Shown: positions 1-8,794 of the stretch, in pieces | Position numbering within the stretch: the stretch's first letter is position 1 | How the letters are laid out: each line of letters begins with the position of its first letter | NCBI RefSeq assembly: GCF_031020795.1 | Contig: NZ_JAVHJP010000005.1 | Location: 365,302 to 429,301, forward strand | DNA: 64,000 bases | Direction: 5' to 3' | Source: Hydrogenophaga pseudoflava | GTDB taxonomy: Bacteria; Pseudomonadota; Gammaproteobacteria; Burkholderiales; Burkholderiaceae_C | Position numbers and translations under genes: made by a program | Notes under the pieces: model-generated | What the model was told of the DNA's origin: nothing | The model's database searches: none | What the model saw: the letters and a program-made list of their open reading frames with translations, nothing else

Positions 1-215
1 ATGTCGGTGTCCATGGTACCGGCCTTCTCGGCAGCGATCAGATGGCCCAGGTCGTGCAGCAGGCAGGCGATGACCAGCTCGTCCGGTTCGCCCGCGGTCT
101 CGGCCAGGTGGGCGCACTGCAGCGCGTGCTCGCGCTGGCTCACGGCCTCCAGGCCGTACTGCTGTGCACCCCGTTGCTCCAGCAGGCGCACGATGTCGTC
201 GATGTTCAGGGCCAT
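1..215 (-). CDS. HD-domain protein of phosphonate degradation operons (N-terminal fragment, cut by window edge)
   Basis: Only the first 71 codons are present; the gene runs off the left edge. The start is the ATG ending at 215, preceded by GAGGAG. The fragment shows an alpha-helical HD-type beginning, with a histidine near residue 30 (EHALQCAHLAE) and the HD pair at about 54-55 inside LLHDLGHL. This matches the HDIG-type proteins associated with phosphonate operons, whose characterised relative PhnZ is a mixed-valent di-iron oxygenase that cleaves hydroxyphosphonates. It sits 9 bp after phnE, so it is probably the last visible gene of the phnCDE unit. Whether it is an oxygenase or a hydrolase cannot be decided from this piece. 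Confidence 0.75.
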   Translation of the reverse strand, partial: MALNIDDIVRLLEQRGAQQYGLEAVSQREHALQCAHLAETAGEPDELVIACLLHDLGHLIAAEKAGTMDTD

Positions 216-224
216 GGGTGCTCC

Positions 225-1031
225 TCAGATCATGAGTTTGCGGATGCGGGCGGAGACCAGGTCGATCAGGCTGACGGTGACGATGATGATGACCATCACC
301 GCGGCGGTCTCGCCATAGCGGAAGCCACGGATGATTTCCCACAGCACCACGCCGATGCCGCCTGCGCCGACCATGCCGACCACCGAGGCCGAGCGCACGT
401 TGGCCTCGAACCGGTAGAGCGTGTAGGAGATCCACAGCGGCATCACCTGCGGGATCACGCCGTAGACGATTTCGTGCAGGGCCGAGGCGCCGGTGGAGCG
501 GATCCCCTCGACCGGCTGCGGGTCGATGGCCTCCACCGCCTCGGAAAACAGCTTGGCCAGGGTGCCCGCGGTGTGGATCCACAGCGCCAGCACACCCGCA
601 AACGGACCCAGGCCCACCGCCACCACGAACAGCATCGCGAACACCATCTCGTTGATGGCGCGGAAGGCATCGAGCACGCGGCGAACCGGCTGGTGGACCC
701 ACCAGGGCGTGATGTTGGACGAGGCCAGCAGGCCCAGCGGAATGGCCGAGACCACCGCCAGTGCCGTCCCCCAGACGGCGATCTGCAGCGTGACCAGCAT
801 TTCCTGCACATACATCTTCCAGTCCGCGAAGTTGGGCGGGAAGAACTCGCTGGCGTACTGCGCCATGTTGCCCGAGTCGCGCAGCAGCTCCAGCGGTCGC
901 ATGTCGGCACCGTTCCAGGAGCCGGCGAGCACCAGCAGCACGGCGGCCCAGCCCAGGTACCAGCCCGGGCTGTGCTTCTGTGCGGCGACCCGCACGGCGG
1001 CGGTGGCCGGGAGCGAGGACGTTGTGGTCAT
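225..1031 (-). CDS. phnE: Phosphonate ABC transporter, inner-membrane permease PhnE
   Basis: A 268-residue integral membrane protein that forms the channel of the PhnCDE phosphonate importer. The sequence has an N-terminal membrane segment at about 24-38, several further hydrophobic stretches, and the permease EAA-type cytoplasmic loop ([20 protein letters not shown]), which contacts the ATPase. I chose the ATG at 1031 because GGAGAA lies just upstream; an in-frame start 12 codons earlier would put the N-terminus inside the phnD-phnE terminator hairpin. It follows phnD by 62 bp with an intrinsic terminator in the gap, so expression is probably below that of phnD. Confidence 0.93.
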   Translation of the reverse strand: MTTTSSLPATAAVRVAAQKHSPGWYLGWAAVLLVLAGSWNGADMRPLELLRDSGNMAQYASEFFPPNFADWKMYVQEMLVTLQIAVWGTALAVVSAIPLGLLASSNITPWWVHQPVRRVLDAFRAINEMVFAMLFVVAVGLGPFAGVLALWIHTAGTLAKLFSEAVEAIDPQPVEGIRSTGASALHEIVYGVIPQVMPLWISYTLYRFEANVRSASVVGMVGAGGIGVVLWEIIRGFRYGETAAVMVIIIVTVSLIDLVSARIRKLMI

Positions 1032-1046
1032 GAGGTTCTCCGGTCG

Positions 1047-1076
1047 AAAAAAAGCCCGCCGCGGCACCGGGCGGGC
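1047..1076 (-). terminator. Intrinsic terminator between phnD and phnE
   Basis: Read on the minus strand, a perfect 7-bp stem (GCCCGCC at 1070-1076, GGCGGGC at 1054-1060) with a 9-nt loop is followed at once by seven T residues (1047-1053). This is a textbook rho-independent terminator, placed inside an operon. It probably acts as a partial terminator that lowers permease output relative to the binding protein. Confidence 0.8.
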
Positions 1077-1093
1077 CTGGACTCAGCGGCGCG

Positions 1094-2038
1094 TCACTGC
1101 AGGGCGGCGAGCTGCTTGTCGATGTCGGCCAGCCTGGCGGCCTTGTCGGCGGCGGCCAGCGTGGCGTCGGCCTCGATCTTGTTGCGTTTGCTGAACAGGT
1201 CGAGTTCGCGGATGGGCGTCAGCTGGGCGTTGGTCGAGGGCTTGAAGCCCGACAGCTTGGAGATCTTCATCACGATCTCCTTCTCGCGCGCGTCGGACTT
1301 GGCGTAGTTGTAGAAGAAGGTCTTGACCTTCTCCTTGGTGGCCGCCGGCAGGTCCTTGTGCATCACCAGCGGGTCCAGGGGGATCAGCGGCGAGGTCCAG
1401 ACCACGCGGATCTCCTTGAACTTCTCGGGCTGGCGCTCTTGGATCTTGCCCAGGTTCTCGCTGTTGTTGGTGGCCACATCGACCTGCTTGTTGGCGACGG
1501 CCAGGGCGTTGGTCTCGTGGTTGGCGCTGCGCACGATCTTGAAGTGCGTCTTGGCGTCGACCTTGTTCTTGGCAAACACATAGAAGCCCGGCACCAGGAA
1601 ACCCGAGGTGGAGTTCGGGTCGCCGTTGCCGAACGACAGGCTCTTGCCGTTCTTGAGCACGTCGTCCAGCGACCTGAGCGGGCTGTCCTTGTGCACGATC
1701 AGGTGCGAGTAGTAACCCTGGGTGCCGTCGGCGTTGACCATCTGGGCGAACACTTCGCCGTTGGCGCGGTCCACCGCCTCCATGGCCGACTTGTTGCCCA
1801 GCCAGGCCACCTGCACCTTGTTGAAGCGCATGCCTTCGATGATGCCGGCGTAGTCGGGTGCGAAGAAGGCCGTGACCTTCAGGCCGGTTTGCCGGGCCAT
1901 GTCGTCGATCAGCGGCTGCCAGTCGGCCTTGAGGTTCTGCGTCGCTTCGGTCGAAATGATGCCGAAATTGATGTCCTGCGCCCAGGAGGCGCTCAGGGTC
2001 AGGCCGAGTGTGGCGGCGGCGAGGGTCTGCTTGATCAT
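1094..2038 (-). CDS. phnD: Phosphonate ABC transporter, periplasmic binding protein PhnD
   Basis: A 314-residue solute-binding protein that captures phosphonates in the periplasm and delivers them to PhnE. It begins with a short Sec signal peptide (about residues 1-20, ending SASWA before QDINFG). The mature part opens with the family's FGIISTEATQNL strand and contains the typical blocks VQVAWLGNKSAMEAV and LSFGNGDPNSTSGFLVPG, which line the ligand pocket. Length and order agree with known PhnD proteins. It lies 48 bp after phnC. Confidence 0.95.
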   Translation of the reverse strand: MIKQTLAAATLGLTLSASWAQDINFGIISTEATQNLKADWQPLIDDMARQTGLKVTAFFAPDYAGIIEGMRFNKVQVAWLGNKSAMEAVDRANGEVFAQMVNADGTQGYYSHLIVHKDSPLRSLDDVLKNGKSLSFGNGDPNSTSGFLVPGFYVFAKNKVDAKTHFKIVRSANHETNALAVANKQVDVATNNSENLGKIQERQPEKFKEIRVVWTSPLIPLDPLVMHKDLPAATKEKVKTFFYNYAKSDAREKEIVMKISKLSGFKPSTNAQLTPIRELDLFSKRNKIEADATLAAADKAARLADIDKQLAALQ

Positions 2039-2086
2039 GGGAGTGTCCTTGGCTTCAAGGTGGAAGGGGCGAAGGGATGCCGGCGC

Positions 2087-2962
2087 TCAGGCGGCCTGGG
2101 CCAGCGGGGTCGGCCAGGTCACCACGTTCGGTGCCGGCGCAAGAGAAGGGGTGGGCGTCGGGACTTCGTGCAGCGACGAACTGCCGTTGAGGATTTCGTC
2201 GGCCTGCATGCCGTAGAGGCTGCGCAGCAGCGCCGGGGTGAGTTCGCGCGACGGGCCATCGAACACCACGCGGCCCTGGTGCAGCGCCACCACGCGCGGG
2301 CAGTAGCGCATGGCCATGTCGACCTGGTGCAGCGAGACCACCACGGTGCAGCCGTCTTCGCGGTTGATGCGGGCCAGGATCTCCATCACCTTGCGCGAGG
2401 CCTCGGGGTCCAGCGAAGCGATGGGTTCGTCGGCCAGCACCACCTTGGCGCCCTGCACCAGGGTGCGCGCGATGGCGGCGCGCTGCTGCTGGCCGCCCGA
2501 GAGCGTGGAGGCGCGCTGTGCATGGCATTCGGCGATGCCGACGCGGCCCAGGGCCTCGATGGCGAGCGCGCGTTCCTGCGCGGTGAACCAGCGCGTCCAG
2601 GCGCGCCACCAGGGCATGCCGTGCAGGCGGCCCACCAGCACGTTCACCAGCACCGGCAGGCGGTCGACCAGGTTGAACTGCTGGAACACGAAGCCGATCT
2701 GCGAACGGATCCGGCGCACGTCGCGCTGGATGCGGCCTTCGCGCTGCACGCAGCAGCCCGCCACCTCGATCACCGAGCCGGGTGTGGCGTCGGCGGCCAT
2801 CAGGCCGGCCACGTGGCGCAGCAGGGTCGACTTGCCGGAGCCGGACGCGCCGATCAGCGCCACCATCTCGCCGGGCCGGATGTCCAGGTTCACATGGTCC
2901 AGCGCCAGTTTGCCGCCGGCGAATCGCTTGCTCAGGTTCTGGATGCGCAGGGCGGAAGACAT
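2087..2962 (-). CDS. phnC: Phosphonate ABC transporter, ATP-binding protein PhnC
   Basis: A 291-residue ABC ATPase that powers the PhnDE importer. Visible motifs are the Walker A loop GASGSGKST (residues 38-46), a Q-loop [11 protein letters not shown], the signature [14 protein letters not shown] (about 155-168), Walker [15 protein letters not shown] and the switch histidine in [10 protein letters not shown]-terminal tail of about 40 residues rich in Pro and Ala extends beyond the usual domain. It is the first gene of the transport unit and begins 110 bp after phnM. An operator-like palindrome 22 bp before the start suggests its own PhnF-controlled promoter. Confidence 0.94.
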   Translation of the reverse strand: MSSALRIQNLSKRFAGGKLALDHVNLDIRPGEMVALIGASGSGKSTLLRHVAGLMAADATPGSVIEVAGCCVQREGRIQRDVRRIRSQIGFVFQQFNLVDRLPVLVNVLVGRLHGMPWWRAWTRWFTAQERALAIEALGRVGIAECHAQRASTLSGGQQQRAAIARTLVQGAKVVLADEPIASLDPEASRKVMEILARINREDGCTVVVSLHQVDMAMRYCPRVVALHQGRVVFDGPSRELTPALLRSLYGMQADEILNGSSSLHEVPTPTPSLAPAPNVVTWPTPLAQAA

Positions 2963-2983
2963 GGCAGGGCTCCGTGATCGAAG

Positions 2984-2995
2984 TTATCTAGACAA
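2984..2995. promoter_or_regulatory. Putative PhnF operator upstream of phnC
   Basis: On the minus strand the site reads TTGTCTAGATAA, a near-perfect palindrome with a CTAG core. It differs from the phnG/phnF site (CTGTGTAGACAA at 9311-9322) at only three positions, and both are close to TTGTCTAGACAA. Its place in the phnM-phnC gap, 22 bp before the phnC start, implies separate PhnF control of the transport genes. GntR-type PhnF proteins are known to bind short TAGA-containing palindromes; binding here is inference. Confidence 0.55.
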
Positions 2996-3071
2996 GTCGC
3001 AGTGTCCGGGGCTTGTGTGACAGCTCTTTGAAGGCCGCGGGAAGCTTTGATGGCGGGGCCGGCCGTGCGGC

Positions 3072-4226
3072 TCAGAGCACCCGCCCGCCTTCGCGCCAGA
3101 CGCCCCGCACCACCGCCTGGCGGCGTCCGTCGGGCAGGTCCACCAGCTTCACGCGCACCAGGTCGGCGCGTTGTCCGGGCGCGATTTCGCCGCGGTCGTG
3201 CAGGCCGCAGGCGCGCGCCGGGTTGCGCGTGACGGTGGCCACCGCACTCGGCATGTCCAGGATGCCGTCGTCCACCAGCCGCACCACGGCACTGAGCAGG
3301 CTGCCGGGCACGTAGTCGGACGAGAGAATGTCCAGCAGGCCCAGGCGCGCCAGATCGGCTGCGGCCACGTTGCCCGAGTGCGAGCCGCCGCGCACCACGT
3401 TGGGCCCGCCCATCACCGTCAGCAGGCCGCGCTCGTGCGCCGCGCGAGCAGCCACCACGGTGGTCGGGAATTCGGACACGCTGGCGCCCTCGGCGTGCGC
3501 CTGCTCCACATGGGCCAGCGTGGTGTCGTCGTGGCTGGCCATGGCGATGCCGTGGGTGCGGCAGTAGTCCACGAAGTACTGGCGGTGCGGGTCGGCGTAG
3601 AGCGCCTGCAGTTCGGCGGCGTGCTCCACCTGGCGCCGGAACTTCTCCAGGCTCCAGCCCTTCTTGCCGGTGTAGTAGACCTTGGCCACGTCGATGTTCT
3701 CCCACTGGCGCTGGCCCGGTGTGTGGTCCATCAGCGAGATCAGCGACAGGCGCTCGTGGCCGTGGAAGGGTTCGAACAGATCGATGGTGTTGGGCGCCGG
3801 CAGCTCGCAGCGCACGTGCAGGTGGTGGTCGGCGCGCAGCAGGCCTTCGCGGGCGCAGGTGTCGATGGTGTCGACCACACCGTGCCAGGTGCTGCCGCGC
3901 AGGCTGTCCGGGTCGGCGTCGCCCACGCCCAGCGCGTCGAACACGGTGGTGATGCCAGCGGCGGCCACCTCGGCGTCGTGCGCCAGGAGGGCGGGCATCT
4001 CGGCCCACTGCACCGAGGGGCGCGGCATCAGGTGGCGCTCGAAGTTGTCGGTGTGGATCTCGACCAGGCCCGGCAGGAGGTAGTCGCCTTCCAGGTCCAG
4101 GCCCACCGCGCCCTGGCGGTGGCCGGGGTCGATGGAGGCGATGGTGCCGCCGGCCGCCGCGAGGCTGCCTTCGACCACTTCGTCGCCCAGCACCATGCGG
4201 GCGTTGCGGAACACGGTGGGGTTCAT
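3072..4226 (-). CDS. phnM: Alpha-D-ribose 1-methylphosphonate 5-triphosphate diphosphatase PhnM
   Basis: A 384-residue amidohydrolase-superfamily enzyme that removes pyrophosphate from the ribose-phosphonate triphosphate made by the PhnGHIL reaction, giving the substrate of the C-P lyase PhnJ. It has the metal-binding signature EIHTDNFERH at about residues 56-65, the early motif LPGLVE, and late HDD and GG(S)HSGN motifs typical of PhnM. The ATG at 4226 overlaps the phnL stop as ATGA, so the two genes are translationally coupled. It is the last gene of the main C-P lyase operon. Confidence 0.94.
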   Translation of the reverse strand: MNPTVFRNARMVLGDEVVEGSLAAAGGTIASIDPGHRQGAVGLDLEGDYLLPGLVEIHTDNFERHLMPRPSVQWAEMPALLAHDAEVAAAGITTVFDALGVGDADPDSLRGSTWHGVVDTIDTCAREGLLRADHHLHVRCELPAPNTIDLFEPFHGHERLSLISLMDHTPGQRQWENIDVAKVYYTGKKGWSLEKFRRQVEHAAELQALYADPHRQYFVDYCRTHGIAMASHDDTTLAHVEQAHAEGASVSEFPTTVVAARAAHERGLLTVMGGPNVVRGGSHSGNVAAADLARLGLLDILSSDYVPGSLLSAVVRLVDDGILDMPSAVATVTRNPARACGLHDRGEIAPGQRADLVRVKLVDLPDGRRQAVVRGVWREGGRVL

Positions 4227-4939
4227 GCGGCACTCCTGAACTGGGCGATGTCGATGCGGCGGGTGGCCACGGCGGCCCCCACCTCGGGGTCGTGGAAGAT
4301 GCCCATCAGCGCGGCGCCACGCGCCACCGCCTCGTGGATGAGTTCGATCACGGTGCGGGTGTTGGCCTGGTCCAGCGAGGCCGTGGGTTCGTCCAGCAGC
4401 AGCAGCTGGCGCGGCTGGATCAGGCTGCGCGCGATGTTGATGCGCTGCTGCTCGCCGCCCGAGAAGGTGGCGGGCGGCAGCGGCCACAGGCGCTCGGGGA
4501 TGCGCAGCCGCGTCAGCCAGGCGCCGGCTTCCTGCCGCGCGGCCTCGACCCGCTCGGGCGACGGCGTGCCCTCGCCCAGCAGCGGCTCGGCCACCACGTC
4601 CAGCGCGCTCACGCGCGGGATCACGCGCAGGAACTGGCTGACGTAGCCCACGCGGTCGCGCCGCATGGCCACCAGCTCGCGCGGGGTCGCCTGGGTGATG
4701 TCCAGCGTGCGGCCGTCGTCCTGGCGCAGGGTGATGGTGCCGCTGCTGGCGCGGTAGTTGGCGTAGACCAGCTTGAGCAGCGTGCTCTTGCCCATGCCCG
4801 AGGGGCCGTCGAGCACCAGGCATTCGCCCGCGTGCAGGTCCAGGTCCACCTGGTCGAGCACGCGCAGCTGCGCGGCGTTCTGGTGGTGCAGGGTGAAGCG
4901 CTTGGAAACGCCTTGCAGGGTCAGGAGGGGTGGGGTCAT
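4223..4939 (-). CDS. phnL: C-P lyase ATP-binding subunit PhnL
   Basis: A 238-residue ABC-type ATPase without a partner permease. PhnL works with PhnG, PhnH and PhnI, which transfer phosphonate to the ribose of ATP. Visible are Walker A GPSGMGKST, the signature TFSGGEQQRINIARSL, and Walker B LLLDEPTASLDQAN. The alternative start codons upstream belong to an overlapping reading frame; the ATG at 4939 forms an ATGA overlap with the phnK stop and leads directly into the conserved LLTLQGVSKRFTLH. Confidence 0.94.
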   Translation of the reverse strand: MTPPLLTLQGVSKRFTLHHQNAAQLRVLDQVDLDLHAGECLVLDGPSGMGKSTLLKLVYANYRASSGTITLRQDDGRTLDITQATPRELVAMRRDRVGYVSQFLRVIPRVSALDVVAEPLLGEGTPSPERVEAARQEAGAWLTRLRIPERLWPLPPATFSGGEQQRINIARSLIQPRQLLLLDEPTASLDQANTRTVIELIHEAVARGAALMGIFHDPEVGAAVATRRIDIAQFRSAA

Positions 4940-5718
4940 GGCTGGAGCACCGAGGCGACGAGCAGCTGGGTGTAGGGGTGTTGCGGGTCGTCGAGCACCT
5001 GGTCGGTCAGGCCCGACTCGACGATGCGGCCGCGCTGCATGACGACCATGCGGTGCGCCAGCAGGCGCGCCACGGCGAGGTCGTGCGTGACGATGACGAC
5101 GGCCAGCTGCATCTGCTGCGTGAGCTGGCGCAGCAGGTCGAGCAGGCGGGCCTGCACCGACACGTCCAGGCCCGAGGTGGGTTCGTCCATGAAGACCAGG
5201 CGCGGCTGCGTGACCAGGTTGCGCGCGATCTGCAGGCGCTGGCGCATGCCGCCGGAGAAGGTGCGCGGCGCGTCGTCGATGCGGATCGGGTCGATTTCCA
5301 CGCGCCGCAGCCATTCTTCGGCCTGCGTGCGCAGGTCGCCGTAGTGGCGCTGCCCCAGGCCCATCAGGCGTTCGCAGACATTGGCGCCGGCCGAGACGTC
5401 CATGCGCAGCCCGTCGGCCGCGTGCTGGTGCACGAAACCCCAGTCGGTGCGGGCCAGCAGGCGCTGCTGGGCCTGGCTCATGGCGTGCACGTCCTGCAGC
5501 GCGCCGTCGCGGCCCTGGAACAGGATCTCGCCGCTGTCCGGGCGCAGGCGTGCGGCCAGCGTGTTGAGCAGGGTGGTCTTGCCCGAGCCGGACTCGCCGA
5601 CGATGGCCAGCACCTCGCCGGGCCAGAGTTCGAACGAGGCCTCTTGCAGGGCGATCTGCGGGCCGTAGCGTTTGCCGACGCCGGCGGCGCGCAGCAGGGG
5701 GGTGTGTGACAGGGTCAT
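4936..5718 (-). CDS. phnK: C-P lyase ATP-binding subunit PhnK
   Basis: A 260-residue ABC ATPase that docks onto the PhnGHIJ core complex. It shows Walker A GESGSGKTT, a Q-loop WGFVHQHAADGLRM characteristic of PhnK, the signature TFSGGMRQRLQIARNL, Walker B LVFMDEPTSGLDVS and the switch VIVTHDLAV. The start ATG overlaps the stop of the acetyltransferase gene as ATGA, and the stop overlaps the phnL start in the same way, which indicates tight coupling. Confidence 0.94.
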   Translation of the reverse strand: MTLSHTPLLRAAGVGKRYGPQIALQEASFELWPGEVLAIVGESGSGKTTLLNTLAARLRPDSGEILFQGRDGALQDVHAMSQAQQRLLARTDWGFVHQHAADGLRMDVSAGANVCERLMGLGQRHYGDLRTQAEEWLRRVEIDPIRIDDAPRTFSGGMRQRLQIARNLVTQPRLVFMDEPTSGLDVSVQARLLDLLRQLTQQMQLAVVIVTHDLAVARLLAHRMVVMQRGRIVESGLTDQVLDDPQHPYTQLLVASVLQP

Positions 5719-6167
5719 GGGGTGATCACGAAGCTGATGCCATGGCGCTGGAAGCCCAGCGATTCGTAGAAGGCGTGGGCACGCTCGCGCTTCTGGTTGG
5801 ACGAGAGGGCGAGCTTGTAGGCGCCGGCCTCGCGCGCCAGCGCGCGGGCGTGTTCCATCATCCGGCGGCCGATGCCCAGGCTGCGGCAGGTCTGGTCCAC
5901 CACCACGTCCTCGACGATGGCCGAGGGTGTGCCACGGTGGGCCAGGTTGTGCATCACCAGCAGGGCGTAGCTGCCGACCACGCGGCCGGCGGCGTCGCAG
6001 GCGACGAACAGGCGGTAGCTCGGGTAACGCGCGAACTGGGCGAAGGCCTCGCGCGCCTGTTCGGGGCTGAGCACGTCGCCGTCGTCCAGGCCCGGCTGGG
6101 CGTAGAGCGCCAGCACGGCCTGAAGGTCGTCGGCCGTGGCTTCGCGCAGGTGAATGCCGTCAGCCAC
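5715..6167 (-). CDS. GNAT-family N-acetyltransferase embedded in the C-P lyase operon
   Basis: A 150-residue single-domain GNAT protein. The acetyl-CoA motif A is clear (VEDVVVDQTCRSLGIGRRMM, with the RSLGIGRR loop), followed by the C-terminal AHAFYESLGFQRHG strand. Its 5' end overlaps phnJ by 8 bp and its 3' end overlaps phnK, so it is an integral operon member. Many phn operons carry the acetyltransferase PhnO, which N-acetylates aminoalkylphosphonates; this protein may have that role, although its place between phnJ and phnK differs from the E. coli order. Substrate is inference. Confidence 0.85.
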   Translation of the reverse strand: MADGIHLREATADDLQAVLALYAQPGLDDGDVLSPEQAREAFAQFARYPSYRLFVACDAAGRVVGSYALLVMHNLAHRGTPSAIVEDVVVDQTCRSLGIGRRMMEHARALAREAGAYKLALSSNQKRERAHAFYESLGFQRHGISFVITP

Positions 6168-7068
6168 GGGCCTGCTCCGGCGTCTCGGCTTGTACCGCCT
6201 GCCGCTCCTGGCAGTGGTCGGAGTCGGAGCAGACGTGCAGGCGCGTGCCCTGGTCGTCGGTGATGATCTCGTCGAGGAAGCTGTCGGTGGCGCCGCACAG
6301 CGCGCAGGGCACGTCCCATTTCTGCACCTCGAAGGGGTGGTCCTCGAAACCCAGGCTCTCCACCTGGGTGTACGGCGGCACGGCGTAGATGCGCTTCTCG
6401 CGCCCGGCGCCGAACAGCTGCAGCGCGGGGTTCATGTGCATCTTGGGGTTGTCGAACTTCGGGATCGGCGACGGCGCCATCAGGTAGCGGTGGTTCACCA
6501 TCACGGGGTAGTCGTAGGTGGTGGCGATGTGGCCGTGGCGCGCGATGTCCTCGTAGAGCTTCACGTGCATCAGCCCGTATTCCGCCAGCGCGTGCAGCGT
6601 GCGCGTCTCGGTCTCGCGCGGCTCCAGCCGCTGCATGGGCTCGGGCACCGGCACCTGGTAGACGATCACCTGGCCCTCGCGCAGCGGCGTCTCGGGGATG
6701 CGGTGGCGCGTCTGGATGATGTCGGCCTCGGTGGTGCGCGTGGTCACGTCGACGCCGGTGGTGCGCTGGAAGAAGCGGCGGATGTTGACCGCGTTCACCG
6801 TGTCGTCCGAGCCCTGGTCGATCACCTTGAGCGTGTCGTCCGGCCCGATCACCGCAGCGGTCACCTGGATGCCGCCCGTGCCCCAGCCGTAGGGCAGCGG
6901 CATCTCGCGCGAGCCGAAAGGCACCTGGTAACCGGGGATGGCGACCGCCTTGAGGATGGCGCGGCGGATCATGCGCTTGGTGCGCTCGTCGAGGTACGCG
7001 AAGTTCACACCGGGTTCGGTGGCCGGCGCGGCGGGATGCAGCAATTCAGGGTTCATGGGCGCGTTCAT
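6160..7068 (-). CDS. phnJ: Alpha-D-ribose 1-methylphosphonate 5-phosphate C-P lyase PhnJ
   Basis: A 302-residue radical-SAM enzyme that breaks the carbon-phosphorus bond. The cysteine set C255, C258, C280 and C286 (in CALCGATDSF and VCSDSDHC) has the same 3-22-6 spacing as the [4Fe-4S]-binding cysteines of E. coli PhnJ. The glycine-rich YGWGTGGIQ and the block YDYPVMVNHRYLMAPSPIPK are family hallmarks. The start at 7068 makes an ATGA overlap with the phnI stop; a second ATG four codons later is possible. Confidence 0.96.
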   Translation of the reverse strand: MNAPMNPELLHPAAPATEPGVNFAYLDERTKRMIRRAILKAVAIPGYQVPFGSREMPLPYGWGTGGIQVTAAVIGPDDTLKVIDQGSDDTVNAVNIRRFFQRTTGVDVTTRTTEADIIQTRHRIPETPLREGQVIVYQVPVPEPMQRLEPRETETRTLHALAEYGLMHVKLYEDIARHGHIATTYDYPVMVNHRYLMAPSPIPKFDNPKMHMNPALQLFGAGREKRIYAVPPYTQVESLGFEDHPFEVQKWDVPCALCGATDSFLDEIITDDQGTRLHVCSDSDHCQERQAVQAETPEQARG

Positions 7069-8162
7069 GCGGGCTCCTGGTCCGGGGTGGCGCGGCGGGC
7101 GGCTTCGGCGCGCATGCGGCGCACCAGCTCCAGTTCGGACTGGAAGTCCACGTAGTGCGGCAGCTTCAGGTGCTGCACAAAGCCCGAGGCTTCCAGGCTG
7201 TCGCTGTGCGAGAGCACGAACTCCTGTTCCTGTGCGGGGGCTTCGACCGTCTCGCCCAGCTCGGGGGCGCGCAACGCGCGGTCCACCAGGCTCATGGCCA
7301 TGGCCTTGCGTTCGCTGTGGCCGAAAGCCAGGCCGTAGCCGCGCGTGAACTTCGGGGGTTCGGTCTTGCTGCCAGCGAACTGGTTGACCATCTCGCACTC
7401 GGTGATCTCGATCTCGCCGATGGACAGCGGGAAATCCAGCTCTTCGGGTTCAAGCACCACCTCGACCTGGCCCAGCCGCACCTCGCCCACGAAGGGGTGG
7501 GTGTGCGAATAGCCGCGCTGGGTGGAATACGCCATCGCCAGCAGGAAGCCTTCGTCGCCGCGCGCCAGGTTCTGCAGACGGGTGGCGCGGCCGGCCGGAA
7601 AGCGCAGCGGTTCGCGCGTGAGGTCCACCGGCTCGGGGTCGTCCTCCGGCACCGGGTGGGTCTCGATCAGGCCTTCCTGGTTCAGCAGGTCGACCACGCG
7701 TGGGGCTGGAGTGGGCACGGTGGCGGTTGTCGTTTTCACACCTGGCGCCGACGCGTCGGCCAGCAGCGTGAAGTCCAGCAGGCGCTGGGTGTAGTCGTAG
7801 GTGGGGCCGAGGATCTGCCCGCCGGGCAGGTCCTTGAAGGTGGCCGAGATCCGGCGGTCCGGGCGCATCTGCGCGGTGTCCAGCGCCCGCGTGGTGCCCA
7901 GGCGCGGCAGCGTGGCGCGGTAGGCGCGCAGCAGGAAGATCGCCTCGACCAGATCGCCTGCCGCCTGCTTGATCGCCAGCGCCGCGAGTTCGGGGTCGTA
8001 GACCGAGCCTTCGGTCATCACGCGGTCCACCGCGAGCTTCATCTGCTGGCGGATCTGGTCGACGCTGAGCTCGGGCTGCCGCGGGTCGCCGCGGCGCTGT
8101 TCGGCCAGCAGGCGGTAGCTGTGGAGGATGGCGGTCTCTCCGCCCTTGACGGCCACGTACAT
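7065..8162 (-). CDS. phnI: C-P lyase core subunit PhnI (nucleosidase-type subunit)
   Basis: A 365-residue core subunit. In E. coli PhnI is the catalytic part of the PhnGHIL step that replaces the adenine of ATP by phosphonate. The sequence starts with the family's MYVAVKGGETAI and contains the conserved EGLIETHPV, LARGDEGFLLAMAYSTQRGYSHTHPF and TECEMVNQF segments. The chosen ATG lies 2 bp after the phnH stop. It is about ten residues longer than the E. coli protein, mostly at the C-terminus. Confidence 0.95.
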   Translation of the reverse strand: MYVAVKGGETAILHSYRLLAEQRRGDPRQPELSVDQIRQQMKLAVDRVMTEGSVYDPELAALAIKQAAGDLVEAIFLLRAYRATLPRLGTTRALDTAQMRPDRRISATFKDLPGGQILGPTYDYTQRLLDFTLLADASAPGVKTTTATVPTPAPRVVDLLNQEGLIETHPVPEDDPEPVDLTREPLRFPAGRATRLQNLARGDEGFLLAMAYSTQRGYSHTHPFVGEVRLGQVEVVLEPEELDFPLSIGEIEITECEMVNQFAGSKTEPPKFTRGYGLAFGHSERKAMAMSLVDRALRAPELGETVEAPAQEQEFVLSHSDSLEASGFVQHLKLPHYVDFQSELELVRRMRAEAARRATPDQEPA

Positions 8163-8164
8163 GG

Positions 8165-8794
8165 TCAGGCCTCCACGGTCGTTTGGGCAGCGCGCACGCA
8201 CGTGCTGCGGGGCAGGCCTGCGATGTGGCCGGGCGTGGCCAGGAACAGGTCCACGCCGCGCGGGAAGCGGCGGTGGTTGGCGTCCCACTGGTCCACAAAG
8301 TCGTCGGGCAGGCCGGTGGCGCACAAGGTCTGTTCGCTCGCGATGCCGGGGCCGGTGAGCACGAAGGCATCGGCCCCGGCACCGGCCAGCGCCGCCACCT
8401 CGATCACGCAGGTGGCCGACTGGTCGGGGTACTCGTCGGTGCCGGCGTCCAGCGAGGCCAGCGCCGGCAGGGTGTCGCCTTCGGCCACCCAGAGGAAGCG
8501 CGCGTCGGCGGGCGCGGCGGCCCAGCGGCAGCCGGTGTGGAAGCGCAGCCAGGGCGCAGCGTCGCTGGAGGCCAGCTTGGGCGAGAGCCACACCGCGCAG
8601 TCGCTGTCCACCAGCGACTGCAGCAGCTGGGCCGCGGCGCCGTGACCGTGGCGCGGCAACGCGGACACGTCGGGCATCCCGATCACACGGCCCGGGTGCG
8701 ACAGCGCCGAGAGCGCCGTGCGGAACACCGCCTGGCTGCCCAGCGCGGCATCGTGGAAACCGGGGCGCACCTGTTGCAGGTCTTCGGCCTTCAT
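8165..8794 (-). CDS. phnH: C-P lyase core subunit PhnH
   Basis: A 209-residue structural subunit of the (PhnGHIJ)2 complex, related in fold to PLP-dependent transferases but without the PLP lysine. The start of the protein (PGFHDAALGSQAVFRTALSALSHPGRV) and the block FHTGCRWAAAPADARFLWV are typical. The start is the ATG at 8794 that overlaps the phnG stop by 4 bp; longer in-frame extensions would lie inside phnG. Confidence 0.93.
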   Translation of the reverse strand: MKAEDLQQVRPGFHDAALGSQAVFRTALSALSHPGRVIGMPDVSALPRHGHGAAAQLLQSLVDSDCAVWLSPKLASSDAAPWLRFHTGCRWAAAPADARFLWVAEGDTLPALASLDAGTDEYPDQSATCVIEVAALAGAGADAFVLTGPGIASEQTLCATGLPDDFVDQWDANHRRFPRGVDLFLATPGHIAGLPRSTCVRAAQTTVEA

